Below, piece by piece: positions 34,535-43,526 of a stretch of 64,000 nucleotides of DNA. Location: positions 496,001 to 560,000 of the forward strand of contig NZ_JAKJHZ010000007.1 of assembly GCF_021648885.1 (NCBI RefSeq), read 5' to 3'. Each line of letters begins with the position of its first letter. The first letter of the stretch is position 1. The position numbers were made by a program, and so were the translations under genes. Below the pieces are notes generated by a model. The model saw only the letters and a list, made by a program, of their open reading frames with translations. It did not search any database and had not been told where the DNA came from. Source of the stretch: Nocardioides potassii (GTDB lineage: Bacteria > Actinomycetota > Actinomycetes > Propionibacteriales > Nocardioidaceae).

Positions 34535-35422
34535 GTGCGGGGAAGTACGGCTGCGGTCGAGGAGACCCGCACCGGCGGCCTCGGCATCCGGTGCGAGGGG
34601 GTCGTCCACCTCTACAAGACGTTCGGCGGTCACGACGTCGTCGCCCTGCGCGGCGTCGACCTGACGATCCGCCCCGGCGAGCGCGTCGCCTTCCTCGGCC
34701 CGAGCGGCTCGGGCAAGTCGACCCTCCTCGCGCTCCTCGGCGGCATCCAGCGCCCCAGCGCCGGCAGGATCTTCCTCGGCGACGAGGAGGTCTCGCGGAT
34801 GGGGGAGCGCTACCTCGCCCGGATCCGCTCGCGCCAGGTCTCGACGATGCTCCAGGGCGCGACGCGCAACCTGCTGCCCTACGCCACCGCGCGCCAGAAC
34901 ATCGCCTTCGCCCGCCTCTCGCTGTCCGGCAGCGACCGCGACGACGCGCTGGTCGACGTCGAGCTGCTCGACCGCGTCGGTCTCGTCGACCAGGCCGACC
35001 AGGTCGTCTCGACGATGTCGGGCGGCCAGCGCCAGCGGCTCGCCCTCGCCTGCGCCGTCTCGACCGCACCGCGGCTGCTGCTCGCGGACGAGCCGACCAG
35101 CCAGCTCAGCCACGCCGACCGCGACCACGTGCTCCACCTGATCCACTCGCTCGGCGACGACTTCGGCACCACGATCGTGGTGGTCACGCACCAGCCCGAG
35201 GTCGCCGCCACGTTCCCGCGCACGGTCACGATGAAGGGCGGCCGCGTCGGGGCCGAGGGGCACGGCGGCTCGGAGTACGCCGTCGTGGGCGAGGACGGCG
35301 TCCTCCACCTGCCCGGCCACATCGCCGCCGAGTGGCCCCCCGGGACGCTCGTGCGCTTCGAGGACGACGAGCAGGGTCGGATCATCGTGACCCGCGCGAG
35401 CAGCGAGGGGGCCGCGTCGTGA
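34535..35422 (+). CDS. ABC transporter ATP-binding protein
   Basis: A 295-residue ABC ATPase of the MacB/LolD type that partners FtsX-like permeases. Walker A is GPSGSGKST (about residues 53-61), the signature motif is MSGGQRQRLALACA, Walker B is LLLADEPTS, and the H-loop is VVVTHQPEV. The Q-loop region reads STMLQGATRNLLPY. About 50 residues follow the ATPase core, forming a small C-terminal extension (HLPGHIAAEWPPGTLVRFED). I chose the GTG at 34535, preceded by GGGGAG. It is the first gene of a four-gene coupled operon and overlaps the second ATPase gene by four bases. Confidence 0.93.
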   Translation: MRGSTAAVEETRTGGLGIRCEGVVHLYKTFGGHDVVALRGVDLTIRPGERVAFLGPSGSGKSTLLALLGGIQRPSAGRIFLGDEEVSRMGERYLARIRSRQVSTMLQGATRNLLPYATARQNIAFARLSLSGSDRDDALVDVELLDRVGLVDQADQVVSTMSGGQRQRLALACAVSTAPRLLLADEPTSQLSHADRDHVLHLIHSLGDDFGTTIVVVTHQPEVAATFPRTVTMKGGRVGAEGHGGSEYAVVGEDGVLHLPGHIAAEWPPGTLVRFEDDEQGRIIVTRASSEGAAS

Positions 35423-36090
35423 CCCTCGGCGGCTTCAGCGGGCGCGACGCGGTCGGCGGCCTCGCGCTCGAGTCGATCACGTACGTCGCCGGGCGCACGC
35501 TGCTCGACGACGTGAGCGTGACCTTCCCGGCCGGCAAGGTGACCGCGCTGTCCGGACCGAGCGGGTCCGGCAAGACCACCCTGCTGTCGATCGCCGGCGG
35601 TCTGCTCCAGGCGACGTCCGGCACCGCCGAGCTGGCTGGTCAGGACATGTGGACCGGCAGCGGCGACCCGCGGCCCGAGGTGGCCTTCATCCTCCAGGTC
35701 TACGGCCTGGTCCCGATCCTGTCCGCGCGCGAGAACGTCTCGATCGCGCTGCGCGCCCGGGGCACCGCTCCCGCCGACGCCGACGAGGCGGCGGAGGCCG
35801 CGCTCGCCCGCTTCGGCATCGCCGACCTCGGCGAGCGCCAGGTCGAGGAGCTGTCCGGAGGCCAGATGCAGCGCGTGGCCTGCGCCCGTGGCTTCGTGGT
35901 GGGCGCCGACGTCCTGCTCGCCGACGAGCCCACGTCCGAGCTCGACGAGGGCAACCGCGGTGTCGTGCTGGGCGAGCTGCGCGAGGAGGCCGCCCGCGGC
36001 GCCATCGTGGTCGTCGCGACCCACGACCCTGCCGTCGTCGAGGCCTGCGACCTCCACGTCGCGCTCGACGAGGGCCGGGTCGTCAGATGA
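35419..36090 (+). CDS. ABC transporter ATP-binding protein
   Basis: A 223-residue ABC ATPase of the MacB/LolD type. Walker A is GPSGSGKTT (about residues 48-56), the Q-loop segment is FILQVYGLVP, the signature is LSGGQMQRVACARG, Walker B is LLADEPTSELDE and the H-loop is VVATHDPAV. It is shorter than its upstream neighbour and has no C-terminal extension. The GTG start overlaps the previous stop (GTGA), and the stop overlaps the permease start (ATGA). Two ATPases and two permeases in one operon suggest a heteromeric exporter or two related exporters. Confidence 0.93.
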   Translation: MTLGGFSGRDAVGGLALESITYVAGRTLLDDVSVTFPAGKVTALSGPSGSGKTTLLSIAGGLLQATSGTAELAGQDMWTGSGDPRPEVAFILQVYGLVPILSARENVSIALRARGTAPADADEAAEAALARFGIADLGERQVEELSGGQMQRVACARGFVVGADVLLADEPTSELDEGNRGVVLGELREEAARGAIVVVATHDPAVVEACDLHVALDEGRVVR

Positions 36091-38450
36091 GCCGTGTCCT
36101 CCGGGGCGCGTGGAGTCGTCGCGGTGCGCTGACGACGCTCGTGCTGATGGCGCTGGTGGTCGTCGCGGGGGCGGTCACGGTGCTGCAGTTCGCGGAGGCG
36201 GCCCGTACGTCGCGCTGGCTGACAGCGCCGCTGCTGCTGCTGGGCGCGGTCGCCGTACCCAGCATCGGGGCCGAGCTCGCGGTGGCCCGCCGCGAGGAGA
36301 TCGGCCTCGCCCGGCTCCGCGGCATCCACGGGGTCCGCCTGTGGCGCTTCCTCCTCGTCGAGCCCCTGCTCGCGATCGTCGTCGGCACGCTGCTCGGCCT
36401 GGCAGTGGGCGCGGTCGGCACGGTCCTGGCGACCGGGACCTGGCTAGGCGAGGCCGCCCCCCCGCTCCAGCAGCCCGCGCTCCTCGCCGCGGCCGCCATC
36501 GCCGGCGCGGCGCTCGTCATCGTCGGCCTCTCCGCCGCCGCCGCGCTCCGCGAGCCGCTCGCGGTCCAGGTCTCCACCCGTCGCCGACCCCGCCGAGCCA
36601 CCACCCTCGCGATCTTCCTCAGCGTCCTGGTGCTCGTCGGCGCCGGCGTCGCCGCCTACCGCAGCAGGTCGTCCGACGGCGACCCCGACGTGGTCGTCCT
36701 GCTCGGGCCGGCGCTGGTCGGGCTCGCGCTCGGCCAGGTCGCGATCTGGCTCGTCCGGATCGCGGCCCGCGGTCTGACCCCGGTGACGGAGCGCCGCGGC
36801 ATGGGGGCGTTCCTCGCCGCGCGCCGCCTCGCCCGGGCCGACGACCTGGTCACCCCCGTACGGCTCGTGGTGGCCGCCGCCGTGGTCGGCGCGCTCGCCC
36901 TGAGCGGCGCCGTCAGCGTGAGCCGGTGGACCGACGAGCAGGCCGGCGTCGAGGTGCCGGGAGCCCGCACGATCGAGGCCACGGACGTCGGCGCCATGGG
37001 CGCGGTCGACCTCACCGAGCGGGTCGACCCGGAGGGCGACCACCTGATCGCCACCGCGATCGTCCGCAACGAGGCGCGCCTCGCCGAGCGTCGCGCCTAC
37101 GTCGACGCCGGCCGCTGGGACGACGTCGTCGGCGGCTTCTACGACGGCACGCCGGCGCGGGCCGCGTCCGACGCGATCGACCGCCTCGCCACCGGCGCCG
37201 TACCGCTCCAGGTGACGGGCGACCGGCTCAGCGTCGCGGCGACCGCGACGACGCTGCCCCCGCCCCAGGCGTTCACCGATCCCGACGGCACCCCGCTGGG
37301 CCCACCCCAGGCGAGCCGGCTCGTGGTGCGGCTGTCCTACGTCAGCACCGGCAACGTGTCGGGCACAGCGACGGCCACGGTCGGGTTCGCCCGCCGGGGC
37401 GTCCGGGTCGAGAAGTCGGTCCGGCTGCGGGACTGCGCGGACGGGTGCCTGGTCACCGGGCTCGAGGTGTCGCGCGACCTGAGCGGCGTCTACTCGCTCG
37501 ACCCGTTCCACGTGCGGGTCGGGTCCATCTCCGTCGGCGACACCAACCTGGCGCGATCCACGTGGTTGCCCGACCCCTCCTCGGTGGCGGCGGCGCTCGG
37601 GGACCGGTTCCTCCCGCCGGACACGATCGACCGGATGCTGCTGGTCAACCTGCCCGACGCGCTCGAGCTCTCGCTCCTGCCCAACTCCGCGCTCCGCCTG
37701 ATCAACGAGTCGCGCAACGCCCCGGTGCCCGTGATCGTCGCGGACGAGGAGGTGGCGCAGGCACTCGACCTCGGTGGTGACGAGCGCGCGACCGACGTCC
37801 TGGGCGTCGCACGGACGATGCCCCTCCTCGGCAGCATCGGCGTCCTGTCGGACCTCCCGACCTCGGGGGTCGGGTCCGACCCGACCGTCCCGGCCGCGGA
37901 GGTGCAGATCGTCGCCGCCGCCGGCACGCCGGAGGCCATGCTCGACCAGGTCGCGGAGGCGACCGGTACGTCGTGGCGGACGTCCGGCACGGTCCGCGAC
38001 CGGCTCGGCGACACGCACGGCGGCTCCCAGGCCGTGGCGTACGCCCTCACGGCGCTCGCCTGCGCCCTGGTCGCCCTCCTCGCCCTCGGCGCCGGAGTCG
38101 CGCGCCACCTGCGCGACTACCGCCGTGACGTGGCCTCGCTGCGGGTGCTCGGGATCTCGGTCGGCACCGCCCGCCGGGCCGGCCGCGCCGAGCTCGTCGC
38201 GCTGACGTTGCTGGTGCTGGGCGCCGTCGTCGCCGGCGGCTGGCTCGCCGTGACGCTGCTGCTCGCCGGCCTCCCGCTGATCGCGCTGCCCGTCGCCGCC
38301 ATCCCGCTCGACACCTCGCCCGGGCTGGTCCCGCTGGTCGTCCCCGCGGTCCTCGCGGCCGCCGCGGTCGTGCTCGTCGGCGGTCGCGCGCGCGCCGTAC
38401 GCGCCTCGACCACCCGGCCGAGCCTGCTGCGCGAGGAGGAGACCAGGTGA
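36087..38450 (+). CDS. large FtsX-like ABC transporter permease
   Basis: A 787-residue membrane protein with two FtsX-like membrane blocks. The first lies at about residues 15-240 (EIGLARLRGIHGVRLWRFLL is the typical coupling-helix motif). A further hydrophobic pair and an extracytoplasmic region of about 350 residues (about 300-640) follow. The second block is near the C-terminus (RRDVASLRVLGISVGTARRA). The soluble part has Cys residues in RDCADGCLVTG that may form a disulfide. No known sensor domain is visible. The ATG overlaps the ATPase stop by four bases, and the stop overlaps the next permease start by four bases. Confidence 0.88.
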   Translation: MSRVLRGAWSRRGALTTLVLMALVVVAGAVTVLQFAEAARTSRWLTAPLLLLGAVAVPSIGAELAVARREEIGLARLRGIHGVRLWRFLLVEPLLAIVVGTLLGLAVGAVGTVLATGTWLGEAAPPLQQPALLAAAAIAGAALVIVGLSAAAALREPLAVQVSTRRRPRRATTLAIFLSVLVLVGAGVAAYRSRSSDGDPDVVVLLGPALVGLALGQVAIWLVRIAARGLTPVTERRGMGAFLAARRLARADDLVTPVRLVVAAAVVGALALSGAVSVSRWTDEQAGVEVPGARTIEATDVGAMGAVDLTERVDPEGDHLIATAIVRNEARLAERRAYVDAGRWDDVVGGFYDGTPARAASDAIDRLATGAVPLQVTGDRLSVAATATTLPPPQAFTDPDGTPLGPPQASRLVVRLSYVSTGNVSGTATATVGFARRGVRVEKSVRLRDCADGCLVTGLEVSRDLSGVYSLDPFHVRVGSISVGDTNLARSTWLPDPSSVAAALGDRFLPPDTIDRMLLVNLPDALELSLLPNSALRLINESRNAPVPVIVADEEVAQALDLGGDERATDVLGVARTMPLLGSIGVLSDLPTSGVGSDPTVPAAEVQIVAAAGTPEAMLDQVAEATGTSWRTSGTVRDRLGDTHGGSQAVAYALTALACALVALLALGAGVARHLRDYRRDVASLRVLGISVGTARRAGRAELVALTLLVLGAVVAGGWLAVTLLLAGLPLIALPVAAIPLDTSPGLVPLVVPAVLAAAAVVLVGGRARAVRASTTRPSLLREEETR

Positions 38451-41400
38451 TCCAGCTGCTGGGGGCCATCGTCCGTGGCCTGCGCGCCCGTGCCCTCCTC
38501 TCCGCCGGCTCCGTGCTGCTGACAGTGCTCGCGATCGGCTCCGCGGTCCTCGGCCCGGTCTTCTCCGAGGCGGTCACGAACTCCTACGTCGTCACGCGCC
38601 TGCAGGAGACGTCGCCCGGCCTCACCGGCCTCAGCCGCCTCTTCACCCCGGACGACGGGTCCTCGATCGACGAGGCGGAGCAGGACGCCGTCGCGGCGGC
38701 CGACGACCTCAACCGGGGGCCTTGGGGACCGTCCGTCACGACCGTGCAGTCGGAGCGGTTCAGCGCGCTGCGCGGCGTCGTCACCTTCTGGGCCCGCGAC
38801 GGTGCGTGCGACGTCCTCGAGGTCCAGGGGCGCTGCCCGCGCAAGGAGGGCGAGGTCCTCATGCTCGCCGCCGACGCGGAGGCCAACGGTGCCGAGCTCG
38901 GCAAGCCGCTCCCGCTCGACATCTTCGAGCCCGGTGGCGTGAAGGCCCTGGGCCTGCCGCGGCCGCCGATCGACGACGTCGTCGTGGTGGGGACCTACAC
39001 GACCCCGGAGACCGCGACGAGCTGGCTCATCCCGGGCCGGCTCACCCGGACCAACGAGCAGACGACCATCAACGGCGGCTACACGCCGTACCAGCCAGGG
39101 CCGCTCATCACGACCCCCGGGACCATCGCGGCGCTCGGCTCGTGGAACGTCATCGTCGACACCCAGCTCGACATCCGTCCCGACCTCACCCCGGCCGAGC
39201 TCGACGCCGCCGCGACCGCGGCCGCGGCGCTGGCGTCGGACACCGACCTCGAGGTCGAGGGGGGCACCCTGCGCGACAACGGCACCAACTCCCTCGGTGA
39301 CGTCGTCGCCGAGGTGCGCTTCCAGCAGTCCACGGCGCGCAGCTCGATCGCGCCGGCCGTGCTGTCGCTGGTCCTGGTGGCCCTCGCCCTGCTGATGCGG
39401 CTCCTCAACGCCGCCAGCGAGCTGCGCGTCCCGGAGCTCGCACTCGCCTCGCTCCGGGGAGTGACCGCCCGGCGGCTGTGGGGCCTCGGCCTCGCCGAGC
39501 CGTTGGTCATCCTGCTGGTCGCGACGCCCCTGGGCGTCGCCGCCGGCCTCGGCCTGTCCGTGGTGCTGGTCCGCAGCTGGCTGGTGCCGGGTCTGCCGGT
39601 CCCGCTCCCGTGGGCGAGCTGGGCCGCGTCCGCGCTCGTGCTGCTGGCGGCGTTCGCCGTCGCCTGCGTCGCCGTCGGGCTGGTGGTCCGGGAGTCGCTC
39701 GCCTCCCAGCTCAGCGGCGTACGACGTCCGGTGGCGGCGCGACGGTGGTCGGTCATCGCGCAGCTGACGCTCGTCGCCCTCGCCGTCGCGGTGCTCGGCA
39801 GCAAGCTGTCGGCGAGCGGCCCGGGCAAGCCCGACGCGACCGACCTGGTCCTCCCGGTGCTCCTTGCCGTCGTGGCCGGCCTCGCCGCGACGAAGCTGAC
39901 CTCCGTCCTCGCCACGTGGTGGACGTCGCGGTCCCGCGGTCGCTCGCTGAGCGGGTTCGTGTCGTCGCGAGCGATCTCGAGGCGGCAGGAGGGCACCTTG
40001 GTCATCCTGCCGATCACCGCCGCCATCGCGGTCGCGGTCTTCGGCGTCGGCGTCTACGACTCGGCTGCGACCTGGCGCACGAGCGTCGCCGCCACCGTCT
40101 CTCCCGCGCCGACCACGTGGGACACCACGCTGACCCTCTCGGAGACCATCGCCCTCACCCGGCGCGTCGACCCCGACGGCCAGTGGGTGATGGCGGCCGC
40201 CAGCGCCGCCAACCCCGGCGCCAACTTCTCCATCGTCGACTCGAGCCGTCTCGCCCGCGTCTCCACGTGGCCCGAGACCTGGAGCCCCGGCCTCGACGTC
40301 GAGCAGGTGGTCCGGGAGATCAGCCCGGGCGGCGAGGTCCCCGAGGTGACGGGCACCAGGCTCTCCCTCACGGTCGACAACCGGGCCATGGAGGACGGGC
40401 TGGCGGTCGAGGTGCGGTTCGGCAGCCGCGGCGGCCGACCGCTGAAGGCCTACCTCGGCCCGTTCCCCGAGGGCGAGTCCACCAGGTCCACCCGGGTACC
40501 GTTCTGCAGGCAGGGCTGTCCGCTGGAGGGCATGACGCTCGGCGGCGGTGCCGGGACCAATGCCGCGATGTCCGGCACCCTGCGGGTCTCCGACATCGAG
40601 GTCGACGGCCAGCCCGTCCCGGGGGCCATCGACGGAGCCGCCTGGACGCCCACCCCCGACCCGGCGGTGCGCTCGTCGATCACCGACATGGGCGAGTCCG
40701 AGGGAGCGCTCGACCTGGACGTCGACACCGGCGACTCGGTCGGCATGGCACGCATCACCGCGGGCGGCATCACCCGCGACCGGCCGGCACTGGCCGGCCC
40801 GGGCGTCCAGCAGCGAGCGCTCGCCAAGCTCGACGAGGGCTACGGCCTGGTGCCGGTGAAGCCGGTCGGCGAGATCGAGGGCATGCCCTTCACCGGCCCG
40901 TCCGGCGTGCTCGTCGACTACTCCTCCTTCATCACCGACCACCCGGTCTACGACAACCTCGTCACCGTCCACGTCCTCGAGCGCGACGGCACGCCGAAGG
41001 CGATCACCGACGCGCTCTCCGAGGCCGGGCTCACCGTCGGCACGACGCTCTCCCGGGAGCGGCAGGTCCTCGACCAGAGCGCGTACGCCCTCGCCCTGCG
41101 GCTGTACGGCGTCGTCGCGGCGCTCGTCCTGCTGATGGCCCTGGCCGGGCTGTTCGTCAGCGCGGCCGTGCAGCTGCCGGCCCGGCGCCGCGACGCCGCG
41201 GCGCTCCGCGTGGTCGGCGTACCCCGCTCCGCGGTGATGATCGCCGTCGTGCGTGAGCTCGCGGTCGTCCTCGGCAGTGCCGCGCTCGCGGGGATCCTCG
41301 CCGGCTCGCTCGCCCAGTGGGTGGTGCTGCGCACCATCACCCTGGGCTATGCCGACGACCCGACCACACCGGCGCTCGTGGCCGCCATCTCACCGCTCCG

Positions 41401-41515
41401 CCTCGTGGTGCTCGCGCTCCTCGCGGCCGCCGTGTTCGGCACCGTCGCGCTCGTCAGTGCGTCGATGACGGTCCGGGGGGCGCGGGGCGCCACCCTGCGC
41501 GAGAACGCCCGCTGA
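38447..41515 (+). CDS. very large FtsX-like ABC transporter permease
   Basis: A 1022-residue membrane protein built like its upstream neighbour. It has an N-terminal helix and an extracytoplasmic region of about 270 residues. An FtsX block with VPELALASLRGVTARRLWGL follows. After more helices comes a second extracytoplasmic region of about 330 residues (about 540-870), and a last FtsX block with RRRDAAALRVVGVPRSAVMI ends it. Cys pairs (GACDVLEVQGRCPR and FCRQGCPLEG) suggest disulfides in the exported parts. It begins with a GTG overlapping the previous stop (GTGA). A hairpin follows at 41524. The long exported regions could bind a substrate or form a periplasmic conduit. The substrate is unknown. 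Confidence 0.87.
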   Translation: MIQLLGAIVRGLRARALLSAGSVLLTVLAIGSAVLGPVFSEAVTNSYVVTRLQETSPGLTGLSRLFTPDDGSSIDEAEQDAVAAADDLNRGPWGPSVTTVQSERFSALRGVVTFWARDGACDVLEVQGRCPRKEGEVLMLAADAEANGAELGKPLPLDIFEPGGVKALGLPRPPIDDVVVVGTYTTPETATSWLIPGRLTRTNEQTTINGGYTPYQPGPLITTPGTIAALGSWNVIVDTQLDIRPDLTPAELDAAATAAAALASDTDLEVEGGTLRDNGTNSLGDVVAEVRFQQSTARSSIAPAVLSLVLVALALLMRLLNAASELRVPELALASLRGVTARRLWGLGLAEPLVILLVATPLGVAAGLGLSVVLVRSWLVPGLPVPLPWASWAASALVLLAAFAVACVAVGLVVRESLASQLSGVRRPVAARRWSVIAQLTLVALAVAVLGSKLSASGPGKPDATDLVLPVLLAVVAGLAATKLTSVLATWWTSRSRGRSLSGFVSSRAISRRQEGTLVILPITAAIAVAVFGVGVYDSAATWRTSVAATVSPAPTTWDTTLTLSETIALTRRVDPDGQWVMAAASAANPGANFSIVDSSRLARVSTWPETWSPGLDVEQVVREISPGGEVPEVTGTRLSLTVDNRAMEDGLAVEVRFGSRGGRPLKAYLGPFPEGESTRSTRVPFCRQGCPLEGMTLGGGAGTNAAMSGTLRVSDIEVDGQPVPGAIDGAAWTPTPDPAVRSSITDMGESEGALDLDVDTGDSVGMARITAGGITRDRPALAGPGVQQRALAKLDEGYGLVPVKPVGEIEGMPFTGPSGVLVDYSSFITDHPVYDNLVTVHVLERDGTPKAITDALSEAGLTVGTTLSRERQVLDQSAYALALRLYGVVAALVLLMALAGLFVSAAVQLPARRRDAAALRVVGVPRSAVMIAVVRELAVVLGSAALAGILAGSLAQWVVLRTITLGYADDPTTPALVAAISPLRLVVLALLAAAVFGTVALVSASMTVRGARGATLRENAR

Positions 41516-41523
41516 CCCCCTGA

Positions 41524-41550
41524 AGTGATCCCCGGCTGACCGGGATCACT
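41524..41550. terminator. hairpin at the convergent end of the ABC operon
   Basis: AGTGATCCC (41524-41532) and GGGATCACT (41542-41550) pair perfectly around a nine-base loop, eight bases after the permease stop. It lies between convergent genes, so it could serve both. No T-run. Confidence 0.6.
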
Positions 41551-41601
41551 GACGTTGTCGGCCGTTGCAACGCCTGACAACCGTAGGGAGAGCCTGACAA
41601 G

Positions 41602-42372
41602 TCAGGGGCAACAGGCGTCGAAGCGGAAGCCGACACCACGGATCGTGCGGATCCACTGGTTCTCGGGTGACGCCTCGCGCAGCTTGCGGCGCAGGTTGGC
41701 CAGGTGTACGTCGACCACGTGGGTGCTGTCGGGCACGAAGTCGGTGGCCCACACGGCCCGGAGCAGGTCCTGCCGGCCGACGACGACGCCGGGGTTGTTC
41801 ATGAGGTGGGCGAGCAGGTCGAACTCGGTGCGCGTCAGCTCGATCTCCGCGCCGTCGACACGGACCTCGCGCGCGCGCTCGTCGACGAGCAGGTCGTCGC
41901 ACCCGATCAGTCCCTCGGGGCCGTCGAAGGGGCGCGAGTCCTGGACCGCCTCCGGCACCCCGTTCGGGGCCGGCGTCGCGTCGGGCGTCACCAGGTCGCT
42001 GATGCGCGGTCGGCGGAACAGCGCGGCCACGCGGGCCTGGAGCTCGCGCATCGAGAACGGCTTGACCAGGTAGTCGTCGGCGCCGACCTCGAGCCCGATC
42101 AGCCGGTCGAGCTCCGCCGAGCGGCCACTGACGACGATGACGTAGCAGTCGCTGACCAGACGCACCTGCCGGCAGACCTCGACGCCGTCGATGTCGGGCA
42201 GGGTCAGGTCGAGCGTCACCAGGTCGGGGCGCTCGTCGCGGATCATCGCGAGCGCGTCAGCACCGTTGCCCGCGACCGAGACGTCGAAGCCAGCCTTGAG
42301 CAGCAGCCCGGAGATGGCGTCGCCGACGTCGCGGTCGTCCTCGACCACGACTGCCGTGCGTCGGTTGTCCAT
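41602..42372 (-). CDS. OmpR-type response regulator, no cognate kinase nearby
   Basis: A 256-residue two-component regulator. The receiver has acidic residues in VVVEDDRD, the phosphoacceptor Asp55 in TLDLTLPD and the Lys in VKPF. A winged-helix DNA-binding domain follows from about residue 155 (ELTRTEFDLLAHLMNNPG, then HVVDVHLANLRRKLREASPE and IRTIRGVGFRF). All key residues are present, so it should be phosphorylated by an unlinked histidine kinase. A linker of about 30 residues is Pro/Asp-rich. The next regulator at 42528 has the same layout and is related throughout. The ATG at 42370-42372 is the clear start. Confidence 0.93.
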   Translation of the reverse strand: MDNRRTAVVVEDDRDVGDAISGLLLKAGFDVSVAGNGADALAMIRDERPDLVTLDLTLPDIDGVEVCRQVRLVSDCYVIVVSGRSAELDRLIGLEVGADDYLVKPFSMRELQARVAALFRRPRISDLVTPDATPAPNGVPEAVQDSRPFDGPEGLIGCDDLLVDERAREVRVDGAEIELTRTEFDLLAHLMNNPGVVVGRQDLLRAVWATDFVPDSTHVVDVHLANLRRKLREASPENQWIRTIRGVGFRFDACCP

Positions 42373-42453
42373 GTGTCATCCCCCCGGATGAAGAGCGTAG
42401 GGGGCACGTGGTCGCGCCCCGGAAGCGCGGGTGCACGCAGCGCACACAGCCGA

Positions 42454-42480
42454 GCCACTCCCGATGCTAGGGGGAGTGGC
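42454..42480 (-). terminator. hairpin between the two OmpR-type regulator genes
   Basis: GCCACTCCC and GGGAGTGGC pair over nine bases around a nine-base loop (42463-42471). It lies 48 bases beyond the stop of the upstream regulator gene on the minus strand, so it probably ends that transcript and isolates the second regulator gene. Confidence 0.55.
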
Positions 42481-42527
42481 CCGGCTCGTGTTCGTTTTCC
42501 GTCCCTCGGGAGGAACGCCGTCCGGAG

Positions 42528-43352
42528 TCAGAAGTCGAGCCCGCGGGCCCAGTCCTCCGAGTCGATCCGCGCGACGAGGTAGGGGCCGCCGCCGGCGCGG
42601 CGCTCCTGCGGCTGGTCCTCGCGGTCCATCCGGTAGCCGATGCCGCGGATGGTGTGGATCCAGGTGGCGTCGGAGTGCCGACGGAGCTTGCCGCGCAGGT
42701 TGGCCACGTGGACGTCCACCAGGTGGTGGTCGTGGGTGAGCGCGCTGCTCCAGATGGACAGCACCATCTCCTCGCGGGTGCAGACCCGCGACAGGTGCGT
42801 GGCGAGGTACTCCAGGACGTCGTACTCGATGCGGGTCAGCTCGACGATTGTGCCGTCGATCTGGACCTCGCGCCGCGCCGAGTTGATGACCAGGCCGGCA
42901 CCACAGTTGATCGTGGTCGGCTCGTCGGCGGGCTGCGACGGGCTCGGCACGTGCGGCGCCGCTGCTTCCTCGCCACCCATCGCCGAGCGCGGCCGGCGGA
43001 AGAGCGCGGCCACCCGGGCGCGCAGCTCACGCGGCGAGAACGGCTTGAGGACGAAGTCGTCCGCGCCGACCTCGAGGCCGATCAGCTTGTCCACCTCGTC
43101 GGACCGCGCCGACACGATCACGATGTAGCAGTCGCTGGTCTCCCGGATGCGGCGGCACACCTCGATGCCGTCCATGTGCGGCAGGGTCAGGTCGAGCGTG
43201 ACCAGGTCCGGTGGATCGGCTGCCGCCACGTCCACTGCTGCCCGTCCGTCGCGCGCCGAGGTCACGCGGAAACCCGCGCCCTCCAGTGTCTCCACCAGCG
43301 CCGAGGAAATGTCCGGGTCGTCTTCGACGACCAATGCATGAAGATCTTGCAC
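42528..43352 (-). CDS. OmpR-type response regulator, no cognate kinase nearby
   Basis: A 274-residue two-component regulator and paralogue of the one at 41602. The receiver motifs are VVEDDPDISS, the phosphoacceptor Asp54 (TLDLTLPHMDG) and LKPF. The C-terminal winged helix has ELTRIEYDVLEYLATHLSR, HLVDVHVANLRGKLRRHSD and IHTIRGIGYRM. The C-terminus carries about 25 extra residues (QERRAGGGPYLVARIDSED) of unknown role. I chose the GTG at 43350-43352, where the receiver begins. The 174 bases upstream hold a small hairpin, CAGGGAC-CCCAC-GTCCCTG (43380-43398), and AT-richer sequence likely to be the promoter. Confidence 0.92.
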   Translation of the reverse strand: MQDLHALVVEDDPDISSALVETLEGAGFRVTSARDGRAAVDVAAADPPDLVTLDLTLPHMDGIEVCRRIRETSDCYIVIVSARSDEVDKLIGLEVGADDFVLKPFSPRELRARVAALFRRPRSAMGGEEAAAPHVPSPSQPADEPTTINCGAGLVINSARREVQIDGTIVELTRIEYDVLEYLATHLSRVCTREEMVLSIWSSALTHDHHLVDVHVANLRGKLRRHSDATWIHTIRGIGYRMDREDQPQERRAGGGPYLVARIDSEDWARGLDF

Positions 43353-43526
43353 GTGGAACCCCCACAAATGAGCCGAAAACAGGGACCCCACGTCCCTGCC
43401 GTGGCGCCGCCCGATCCGGCGTCGGTCGATGGTAAGGCCAAGAACGACCGAAAAAGGGCGTTGTTTCTCAAGGCGAGTCTCAGGTCTAGACCACCTCGAT
43501 TGAAGGAAACTTTGGCGGTAAGGGGC

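Noticed and set aside
34591..35418. Extended N-terminus of the second ABC ATPase
   Set aside because: This stretch is a shadow of the first ATPase. The GTG at 35419 in GTGA overlap gives a full-length ATPase.
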